From: Bolinopsis microptera
Taxonomy: Eukaryota; Ctenophora; Tentaculata; Lobata; Bolinopsidae
Length of the DNA stretch: 64,000 nucleotides
Assembly: GCF_026151205.1 (NCBI RefSeq)
Contig: NC_087084.1
Coordinates: 13,233,453 to 13,297,452 of the forward strand
Reading direction: 5' to 3'
The translations under genes and the position numbers were made by a program. Below, piece by piece: positions 50,980-62,900 of the stretch (positions within the stretch are counted from its first letter, which is position 1; the number at the start of each line of letters is the position of its first letter). The notes beneath the pieces are model-generated. The model had not been told where the DNA came from and did not search any database. It saw only the letters and a list, made by a program, of their open reading frames with translations.

Positions 50980-53900
50980 ATGACAATAAGGCTTAATGGA
51001 AGACTGATAAAGAAGATTGTACTATATGGAGCAGTCATATTTGCAGTAGTCCTCCTATTATCACAGTTTCACTCTCCCATCCATATACAGGTTAGTGTTT
51101 ATTTGATATACAGGTTAGTGTTTATTCGATATACAGGTTAGTGTTTATTTGATTATATACTAGAGGTTAGTGTTTATTTGAGGATACTGTAGATTTTAGA
51201 AATGAGTTGAACTTGAATTATGGTAATGTTTGATGAGAATATAAGTATCAAAAATTCAAATTTTATCATGAATACAATATCCCTTTCTAAGTATTCAATA
51301 TCAGATTAGGTTTAGAGTTGAGATAATATGTATGATCTAGAAAAATATTAATTCCTACATTACAGCATTTTCACACATAGTTTCAGATGACACGTGTACA
51401 GTGTTTACGTGACACATGACTTTACATGATACTACAAAGTTATGTACATACATTTTGTACATACATTATGTACATACATTATGTACATACATTATGTACA
51501 TAAATTATAAATGTACATTAATTACACAGTGTTATGCACCAAACCATATTACATCGCACACTCAACATTACCCAACACGACGTGGCTAATATATCGGGTA
51601 TCGTATTATACAATTATATCCAGTATCATCAACTTATAACGGGATATCGTATGTCAGGTAAAAGTCCTTGACTTAGATTCTATTTCAGGTAAAAGTCCCC
51701 GACCCAGAAGACAGTACCCAAAGATTAACAGAAAACCCCGGGGACAAGATACCCCTTCCCATACCCCGTCAGAGACTACCTGAGGCTAAAAAGAAGCCTG
51801 ATCTCATAGATGATAGGAACAAGTTCCAACCAGCTGTAAGTTTAATAATATAATATAAAGTAATAGTTATATAAGTAATATTAGTATAATATAAAGTTAT
51901 AGAATATATAAACTTAATAGTTGTATAAAGTTATATCTATCTAACAAAACTGTAAGCTTTTCAAAGATGTATTGTTGTTGGGAATGGGCTGTATATTATG
52001 TAAAATGTTGATCAGTAATATTATCGGTTAGAATTTCATTTATTTGATTCCAATCATCTTACAAATAATTAATAAACAACTCTATTTCAGGTGCAGAACA
52101 AGCTGCCGGAAAGCAGAACCTACGAGTACACGTGGGTAGAGAGTGCACGATTGCGTGAAGCACGGGAGGCTCTGGAGAAGAAGTTCCAGCAGAAAGTAAG
52201 AGATCTGGGTGATGATGCTGAGAAAGTAAAGAATCAGGTCTGTTTTAGGAGTTTGTACTGTTAGATATGTTTGGAGTATTGATAAATTGATATCATGAGG
52301 AATTAAAAGAGTTTAGTGCCTATTCTGCCTTTTAATGACTTAAATGTACATCTTCGTTGGGTATATTTTAATGTCTAAGCGTGTGATAAAGTTGGAATTT
52401 ATTTATTTTATTATCTTTTTAATAAATCAGAGTAAGCATATTTACCAGTTATAAGATATCTTCTGTATTAACGTATAGTTTAAATAATATGTAAATAGGA
52501 TAATTGATAATTACATAATTACATAATTGGTCAGATCAATAAAACATGTTCCAGGGTACGGTGAACATGGTTACAACTCTCACTTAGCCGAGACTATAGC
52601 GGTTAACAGAGATATCGGGGATAAACGGCATCCACAGTAAGTATTGTATATAATACGTTATAATGGTAGAGAAATGTTTATGTAGGAATGGGAAGATTAT
52701 AGTGGCTGTATTATAGTGGCCGTATAGTGACTGTTTAGTGGCTGTATCGTGGCCGTATAGTGACTGTTTAGTGGCCGTATCGTGACTGTTTAGTGGCCGT
52801 ATCGTGACTGTTTAGTGGCCGTATAGTGGCTGTATCGCGACATATCGTGGCTAAACCTAATCTCCCAATTTCTCAAATGTAGCTCAAACATACCTTATCC
52901 CACCCGGGTATGTGTATTAAAATATGTATAATATTAGTACATACATAAAATATTATGTGTTTATATGCAACAGGGGTGTTATACTTTCATTCCGTGTATT
53001 CTTAGTAGCAAGCATGCAGTTTTAACCAGTTGTAACTGGAGATAGGCTTATTTAAAAGTAAGCAAGTTAACAACGTCTACTACGTTTACTGGTAATTCAC
53101 AGTCGGCTGATCGTGACTTTACATTTGTTTGAGGTAATGTGTAACTTACACCTAAGCTGATCATGTAAAAGTGCTTACAAAAAGCACATACAATTACAAA
53201 GTACACACACCCCGCATTTTAAACATTCCAATCCTGTGTAATCCTACTTCATGCCTACCACCATCTCAATCCTGTGTAATCCTACTTCATGCCTACCACC
53301 ATCTCAACTCATTTTACAGTGGATACACCCACGACCCTATTTGTCATAGTTATTAGAGGTGATGTAATAATGTAGGCTTATTTAGTGACTAGGACTGGTG
53401 TGCCGAAAATTAGGTTAAGCAAAATGAAGTTCTGTATTATACAGGAGTGTGAATATATTATCATGTTTCTGATAACATAATGTTAAATTGTAAAACTAAT
53501 ATTAGGTATGACTTATGTTTGAGTTGTTATCCAGAACCTCTTGTTATTGAGAACCTCGAAAGCATTGGTTAAAAGTGGCTAACAAATTATAATCTGTGCA
53601 TCAATCTCAACAAATCAACATGAAAATTATCCTGACTATTTGCCAAGAAGTACAAAGTTTCATCCTCTATTTATTCATCTCACAGAGCGACTGTTATCAT
53701 CTGTTTTTCATCAGGTGTAAGAACGGAGGATGGCCCACAGACCTGCCAAGAGCGAGTATAATCTTCTGTTTTACTTCAGGTGTAAGAACGGAGGATGGCC
53801 CACAAGAGCGAGTATAATCTTCTGTTTTACTTCAGATGTAAGAACGGAGGATGGCCCACAGACCTGCCTAGAGCGAGTATAATCTTCTGTTTTACTTCAG

Positions 53901-56900
53901 ATGTAAGAACGGAGGATGGCCCACAGACCTGCCTAGAGCGAGTATAATCTTCTGTTTTACTTCAGGTGTAAGAACGGAGGATGGCCCACAAGAGCGAGTA
54001 TAATCTTCTGTTTTACTTCAGATGTAAGAACGGAGGATGGCCCACAGACCTGCCTAGAGCGAGTATAATCTTCTGTTTTACTTCAGGTGTAAGAACGGAG
54101 GATGGCCCACAAGAGCGAGTATAATCTTCTGTTTTACTTCAGATGTAAGAACGGAGGATGGCCCACAGACCTGCCTAGAGCGAGTATAATCTTCTGTTTT
54201 ACTTCAGATGTAAGAACGGAGGATGGCCCACAGACCTGCCAAGAGCGAGTATAATCTTCTGTTTTACTTCAGATGTAAGAACGGAGGATGGCCCACAGAC
54301 CTGCCTAGAGCGAGTATAATCTTCTGTTTTACTTCAGGTGTAAGAACGGAGGATGGCCCACAGACCTGCCAAGAGCGAGTATAATCTTCTGTTTTACTTC
54401 AGGTGTAAGAACGGAGGATGGCCCACAGACCTGCCTAGAGCGAGTATAATCTTCTGTTTTACTTCAGATGTAAGAACGGAGGATGGCCCACAGACCTACC
54501 AAGAGCGAGTATAATCTTCTGTTTTACTTCAGGTGTAAGAACGGAGGATGGCCCACAAGAGCGAGTATAATCTTCTGTTTTACTTCAGATGTAAGAACGG
54601 AGGATGGCCCACAGACCTGCCTAGAGCGAGTATAATCTTCTGTTTTACTTCAGGTGTAAGAACGGAGGATGGCCCACAGACCTGCCTAGAGCGAGTATAA
54701 TCTTCTGTTTTACTTCAGGTGTAAGAACGGAGGATGGCCCACAGACCTACCAAGAGCGAGTATAATCTTCTGTTTTACTTCAGGTGTAAGAACGGAGGAT
54801 GGCCCACAGACCTGCCTAGAGCGAGTATAATCTTCTGTTTTACTTCAGGTGTAAGAACGGAGGATGGCCCACAGACCTACCAAGAGCGAGTATAATCTTC
54901 TGTTTTCACAACGAGAACTTGATAGTATTATTAAGATCTATATACTCGGTACTAATGCGGACACCGCCGGAGCTATTGGCTGATATCATTGTCGTGGACG
55001 ACTCAAGTACAGAGAAACACCGTAAGTGTTTTTAACTGTTAATCTTCATTTTTTATCAAGCTGTTTTGAGGTAAAAATTTTAAAATGATCACAAGTTTTT
55101 CATCGATCGTGCATATTATGAATATAAATTCATGAATATACCAGATTTTCGGAAATCTGCCAGCATGAAGAGTATAGAAAAGTTGGTTACAGCAGAATCG
55201 CTACTGTACCCTACTGTAAACATGTAACAATATGTGTTACCAATATGTTACCAATATGTTACCAATATGTTACCACAAATTACATTATTATCCTTCATTA
55301 CGGTTGAAGTATCGGAATAGTTAGTGGGCTAAATTAGGACACCGTATTTTAAAATATTTGTATCATTGCAATGTAGGAGTAATAGGACTGTAGTCGAATG
55401 TACTGGTAGCTAGGAATGTACTGGTAGCTAGGAATGTACTGATAGCTAGGAATGTACTGGTAGCTAAGAATGTACTGGTAGCTAGGAATGTACTGGTAGC
55501 TAGGAATGTACTTATAGCTAGGAATGTACTGGTAGCTAAGAATGTACTGGTAGCTAGGAATGTACTGGTAGCTAGGAATGTACTGATAGCTAGGAATATA
55601 CTGGTAGCTAAGAATGTACTGGTAGCTAGGAATGTACTGGTAGCTAGGAATGTACTGGTAGCTAGGAATGTACTGGTAGCTAGGAATGTACTGGTAGCTA
55701 GGAATGTACTGGTAGCTAGGAATGTACTGGTAGCTAGGAATGTACTGGTAGCTAGGAATGTACTGGTAGCTAGGAATGTACTGGTAGCTAGGAATGTACT
55801 GGTAGCTAGGAATGTACTGGTAGCTAGGAATGTACTGGTAGCTAGGAATGTACTGGTAGCTAGGAATGTACTGGTAGCTAGGAATGTACTGGTAGCTAGG
55901 AATGTACTGGTAGCTAGGAATGTACTGGTAGCCAGGAATGTACTGGTAGCTAGGAATGTACTGGTAGCTAGGAATGTACTGGTAGCCAGGAATGTACTGG
56001 TAGCTAGGAATGTACTGGTAGCTAGGAATGTACTGGTAGCTAGGAATGTACTGGTAGCTAGGAATGTACTGGTAGCTAGGAATGTACTGGTAGCTAGGAA
56101 TGTACTGGTAGCTAGGAATGTACTGGTAGCTAGGAATGTACTGGTAGCTAGGAATGTACTGGTAGCTAGGAATGTACTGGTAAAATGATCACCAATATCT
56201 TCGAATGGAGTTGGTGGTCGACTCCGAAGCGATTTCACTAAATACAATTTCCTGATTGACAAGCTAACTTAATATTTTATCTATGAATTTTACTTGATAG
56301 AGTGCTTATCTTAAAGTTAAATGTTTTTACAGGCTCTAAGGATGTAGTTTTACGAAGATTTCAAGCCTTACGTTGTGTGTTTCCCTTCGTGTCCAAAAGC
56401 ATTATATAAATATTTTATCTTTAGAGAGAATGTTCGTGCCATAGTTTTGAGCAAATCCCCAAATAGAACAACAGATGATAACTTTCAATTATGTTACCAT
56501 GGCGGCTGATATATAACGTGCTCGATATTCATCTCACCTGCCCAAATGGATACATGACAAAATGTGGTAGTACCACAGCAACGTCAGAATTTACATTAAT
56601 ATTAAATTTACTTCTGAGTAATTTCAGACTAACAGTGAACACGCCCTGTTGAGCGGCGTATTATATAACACATCCCGCGGAATACCACGTAATTTGAAAT
56701 TTATATAAAAAGTAAATATTCTTAATCCAAAGAATTCACCCGATTTAGAGGCACGTGTTTAGACTTTAGTGACAGTTCGCAAAAACATAAAATATCGTAG
56801 TATCATGCTATCAGTATTATATTAGTAAACTTAATGACTACCATTATTTGGTGTCTTGATGATTTAATTTTGATTCTCAAGTTCGTGTATATTTTTTAAA

Positions 56901-59900
56901 TTGTAGTTTCGGCATGGTGATCAGTTCTACTGTCAGTAAACATTCCCGTGTACTTTTTTTTGCGATTGAGGAGCACTACCCAGAGGCATTACTCGGCACT
57001 AACGCCTTAAAATCTTTAATTACAATCAAATATAAATATATGCACACAATGTATAAAATATGAATAATGTATAAAATATGATTAAGCTATTAGCAAATTT
57101 AAATAGTTTTATTAAGAATTTCTAAATAACTCTTATCTCTTGACATAAATTTAGAACAGCGACACAGGGTCTGAAAAATGCGCGGTGATATTTTTATCTT
57201 GTAAATGAAAGTGAAATTGCGCGGTAGCGATAGCATTGTAAAAATTCTCGAAGATAGTCATATTTCGATCTGAGGTAAAAGTTTTGTTGCTCGTCACTAT
57301 CAACGTATGTTGTACCAAATTATTTAAGTTTCTAAAAGTACGAAATTTGAGTTGTTCCAGTCCTTGTCATCCGGGTTAAGTGCTTGTGCAGTGAGCACAT
57401 GCTTGTTGACTGTAGACTTGAATGAATTTAAGAATTTGTCTTGTAGGTAAGTCGTGACGTATTTTATGTCCTTGTTAATAAAGTTTACCGTTTTGTTATA
57501 TAACTTAGGCCCAATATAAGAAATGTTCTTGTCTGAATTACATAAACGGTTAAATGGTACTGCAAAGAACTTAGGTTCTCTTCTAGGTGCGTTTAAGTTT
57601 GAAAAAGTGAACATTCTTATTATATTTGGTGGTGCAGTGTTAGAATATACTTTGTGCATTAAGCTATTAAGCATAATATACATTTAGCTATCACGTTCGG
57701 TAAAGCTTATACTTCTAGTTTATTGAAAATTTTCTTTGTGTGTGAAGGTGTACTGTTCAGATCTTTGTCATAAAAATAGCGGTGGTATTGGTTGTCTGCA
57801 GCGCAAATGCCCTTTTTCTGGGCCGAGAAGACTCTTTTAACGGAGTTTAGTGATATTGTTCCCCAAACTGTGCAGCAATAGTACAAGTGAGACTGAACAA
57901 AGCTGTTGTATATCAACTTAAGTGCTTTGTTAGGTACTGAGCCTTTGAGTTTGTAGAGAATGCCCGCATTTCTAGATACTTTAGTGGCTAAATGTCTAAT
58001 GTGGTGGGCCCAATTTAGCTTGGTATCAATGATCACGCCAAGAAACTTTTCGTGATCACTTTGCTTTAATCGTTCACCTCCCATGTAGATTTCTATATCC
58101 TCAGTTTTCTTATTTGTAAAGATCATATATTTAGTTTTGCTAGCATTTAATTTAAGCCCGTTATTAGTAGCCCAATCAATTATCAAAGTCAGAATCTCAT
58201 TCACCATTGCATTAAGTCGTTCAAATGTATCTGTACTTATTATTAGGTTTGCGTCGTCAGCGAAATAAATATTTTTAGCTAAATTACTAATCTGAGGAAT
58301 GTCGTTGATGTAAATTATGGACAGAATTGGTCCAAGAATGGAGCCCTGTGGAACTCCGTAGTTAAGTTTAAGGTGAGAGGACTTGCAGTTGTTGACGCTC
58401 ACGTATTGCTCTCTATCGGTAAGATATGAGTCTAACCAAGATAAAGCCAACCCCCGAACTCCATAGTGCTCAAGTTTTCTTAAAAGGATACTTCTGTCAA
58501 CCATGTCAAAGGCCTTGCTGTAGTCCAAAAGAAGCAGCGCTGTGACCTGCTTTCTTTCTAGTGCCCTTTGGATATGGTTTTGGGCTTCTAGTAAAGCATG
58601 TTCGCAGCTATGCCCAGCCCGAAATCCGTATTGATCTGAGTCAAATAGGATTTTCTCTGTCTTTAAGTGATCTAATAGTCAAAAATTTTTGAGAAACTTC
58701 CAGTATGATTTAAAGTGTTTTTTAAAGTATTTGAACAAGCTTAACAAGTATTGTGTAAATTATTAATATATAAATATAAAGTATATAAAGTAAGTCCATA
58801 TAAAGCTTAACAAGTATTAAAGTATTAAGCTTGAGAATGCAAGTTATCTCAGCGAAAAATTTATTTCAGCAAAAATTCAAGTAGAAAGAAAAAATTCTCC
58901 GTAAAACGTATAAAATGATAAAGATTGTGGGTAGAATATAATATGGAGTATACTATATATGTAAATATGCGCGAAATATATATGTAGAATAATAGAATGT
59001 GTAAGATTAGTAAGTGTATTCACTAACCTTAGTACAGTCTCCTTCCAGCTGATATAAAAGAACCGTTAGACGAGATGGTTGCTCTGATGGGAGGTAAAGT
59101 TAAAGTTCTCAGACTCGACCAGAGGTCCGGACTCATTAAAGCTAGGATGGCTGGTGCTGCTTACAGTACTGGAGAGGTACTTTCACTTTCACTTTCACTT
59201 TCACTTTCGCAAACCTATTTATAAGTATCATATCTGTGCATTAAACATCCTCTTTTTTCTTGTTCCTTCTATATTCTCAAAATGTGTTTGTGGAGCTGAA
59301 GGGAGTGCAAAGAATTATAAATTAGAGCCGTTCCACTTACACACTTACCTTACATAAAATTACAATATACTGTATTAAAATACTCACTACTCTCAATTCT
59401 CTCAATTCTCTCCTACATTGAACCTTTAGTAGATGTAACCCTCCTTTAGTAGATGTAACCCTCCTTTAGTAGATGTAACCCTCCTTTAGTAGATGTAACC
59501 CTCCTTTAGTAGATGTAACCCTCCTTTAGTAGATGTAACCCTCATTTAGTAGATGTAACCCTCCTTTAGTAGATGTAACCCTCATTTAGTAGATGTAACC
59601 CTCCTTAAGTAGATGTAACCCTCCTTTAGTAGATGTAACCCTCCTTTAGTAGATGTAACCCTCCTTTAGTAGATGTAACCCTCCTTTAGTAGATGTAACC
59701 CTCATTTAGTAGATGTAACCCTCCTTAAGTAGATGTAACCCTCCTTTAGTAGATGTAACCCTCCTTAAGTAGATGTAACCCTCCTTTAGTAGATGTAACC
59801 CTCCTTTAGTAGATGTAACCCTCCTTTAGTAGATGTAACCCTCCTTTAGTAGATGTAACCCTCCTTTAGTAGATGTAACCCTCCTTTAGTAGATGTAACC

Positions 59901-62900
59901 CTCCTTTAGTAGATGTAACCCTCCTTTAGTAGATGTAACCCTCCTTTAGTAGATGTAACCCTCCTTTAGTAGATGTAACCCTCCTTTAGTAGATGTAACC
60001 CTCCTTTAGTAGATGTAACCCTCCTTTAGTAGATGTAACCCTCCTTTAGTAGATGTAACCCTCCTTTAGTAGATGTAACCCTCATTTAGTAGATGTAACC
60101 CTCCTTAAGTAGATGTAACACTCCTTTAGTAGATGTAACCCTCCTTTAGTAGATGTAACCCTCCTTTAGTAGATGTAACCCTCCTTTAGTAGATGTAACC
60201 CTCCTTTAGTAGATGTAACCCTCCTTTAGTAGATGTAACCCTCCTTTAGTAGATGTAACCCTCCTTTAGTAGATGTAACCCTCCTTTAGTAGATGTAACC
60301 CTCCTTTAGTAGATGTAACCCTCCTTTAGTAGATGTAACCCTCCTTTAGTAGATGTAACCCTCCTTTAGTAGATGTAACCCTCCTTTAGTAGATGTAACC
60401 CTCCTTTAGTAGATGTAACCCTCCTTTAGTAGATGTAACCCTCCTTTAGTAGATGTAACCCTCCTTTAGTAGATGTAACCCTCCTTTAGTAGATGTAACC
60501 CTCCTTTAGTAGATGTAACCCTCCTTTAGTAGATGTAACCCTCCTTTAGTAGATGTAACCCTCCTTTAGTAGATGTAACCCTCCTTTAGTAGATGTAACC
60601 CTCCTTTAGTAGATGTAACCCTCCTTTAGTAGATGTAACCCTCCTTTAGTAGATGTAACCCTCCTTTAGTAGATGTAACCCTCCTTTAGTAGATGTAACC
60701 CTCCTTTAGTAGATGTAACCCTCCTTTAGTAGATGTAACCCTCCTTTAGTAGATGTAACCCTCCTTTATTTTCAGGTCCTAGTTTTCTTTGATGCGCACA
60801 TTGAGTGCTCACACGGGTGGGCGGAGCCTATGATGGAGAGAATTTATCACGATCCTTCTACTGTTGTGTGTCCTTGTATTGATATTATCAAGGTAATTAG
60901 TGTAATTAGTAATTACTGTTGTGTGTCCTTGTATTGATATTATCAAGGTAATTAGTGTAATTAGTAATTACTGTTGTGTGTCCTTGTATTGATATTATCA
61001 AGGTAATTAGTGTAATTAGTAATTACTGTTGTGTGTCCTTGTATTGATATTATCAAGGTAATTAGTGTAATTAGTAATTACTGTTGTGTGTCCTTGTATT
61101 GATATTATCAAGGTAATTAGTGTGTCCTTGTATTGATATTATCAAGGTAATTAGTGTAATTAGTAATTACTGTTGTGTGTCCTTGTATTGATATTATCAA
61201 GGTAATTAGTGTGTCCTTGTATTGATATTATCAAGGTTATTAGTGTAATTAGTAATCACTGTTGTGTGTCCTTGTATTGATATTATCAAGGTAATTAGTG
61301 TAATTAGTAATTACTGTTGTGTGTCCTTGTATTGATATTATCAAGGTAATTAGTGTAATTAGTAATTACTGTTGTGTGTCCTTGTATTGATATTATCAAG
61401 GTAATTAGTGTAATTAGTAATTACTGTTGTGTGTCCTTGTATTGATATTATCAAGGTAATTAGTGTAATTAGTAATTACTGTTGTGTGTCCTTGTATTGA
61501 TATTATCAAGGTAATTAGTCAATTAGTCAATTAATCAGACGATTAGTTAAACAATGTTATAATTTTCTGATATAGTCTGACTTGAAGAATGTAATAGAAA
61601 CGTTGGTTAGCAGTGAACACAATATTATGATCGTTCACTGTACACACTGGTTAAGGGGACATACACCAAAAGCTTTTATGCCCTGGCCCTGCTGTTAACG
61701 TCATATTAAGAAAGTATACATAAAAACAATAAGATTTGATACATTAAAAATTATTTTTGAGGACCCGCACTTTCGAAAAAATAAATATTTTCTTTTTCGA
61801 AAATTTTAGAAATTTTGAGAAGTCTGTCACTGTAATACCGATATTTCAGTCATTTTAAACGTTTATTGACTGATTTTTTAACTGAACATTATTTACAATT
61901 CGTACAAGAAGCCCTTCAAAGGATTTTATAATTAAAATATAGATGACGAAGTTACAGGCCAAACAAGGTCGAGAGAAGCAAAATTGAAATTTTTGTAAAA
62001 ATCAAAGTTGTATATTTTACCATTCACCCAGGTCATAAGATATCGCTTCAAAAATTCTTGTGAGTGTAGCTGATGATCATATCCAACTTTTTGGAACAGG
62101 ATTTCTCTCAATTTTGAGTTTTAAAATTTAAGGTATGAAATGTGGCCTCAAACGACTTAGTAAAATTCATCGTAAAAAGGGCCAAACATGGCAGATTTAA
62201 GGCTTAAAATGCCTATAACTCAAAAAGTATCAGTTTTTTTGAAATAATTAATTAATTTAATAAATAATAAAGACTTCTCAAAATTTTCAAAATTTTCGAA
62301 AAAGAAAATATTTATTTTTTCGAAAGTGCGGGTCCTCAAAAATAATTTTTAATGTATCAAATCTTATTGTTTTTATGTATACTTTCTTAATATGACGTTA
62401 ACAGCAGGGCCAGGGCATAAAAGCTTTTGGTGTATGTCCCCTTAATGATATGATGAGCTGTAATCCAGTGGGCAGCGATTGTTATCATTTTCACTGGAAT
62501 GGTTCTCAAATTTCACCAAACATTACACGGTTACTTTACCGTTAATATATGAGACTCAGGACCCAGTACTCAATGTGCATATTGTATTCTTCTATTCATT
62601 AGAATCGATATCATTTGGGAATTCGCTTTTACTACTAGCAGGACTATTTTACACCACACAATGCAAAAATGGACACACTGCATTTATGTTAAGTTATGGT
62701 ATAATAACTCCTCGACTAAATGTCACTTTGAGAGCTTGGCAAATGTTAAATAAGATTGAAGAATATAATGAAATAGAATATGATAAAATGCATAAATCAT
62801 GATAGCCTACGTCAACAGTAGTAGCCTTCATCAACAGTCTAAAAGGGAGATAAAATTCACAACTTATTTGATAGCTAAATCAAAACCATATTTCGGGAGC

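Noticed and set aside
53708-54913. Nineteen genuine alternative exons
   Set aside because: Intermediate copies have no 5' splice site of their own at the unit end and run into the next acceptor; reading through shifts the frame.
55363-56262. 299-codon minus-strand ORF repeating TFLATS
   Set aside because: It comes from an 18-bp minisatellite in a GALNT intron with no non-repeat coding support.
62479-62802. 107-codon ORF in GALNT intron 7
   Set aside because: No recognisable motif; it lies between two exons that join in phase without it.
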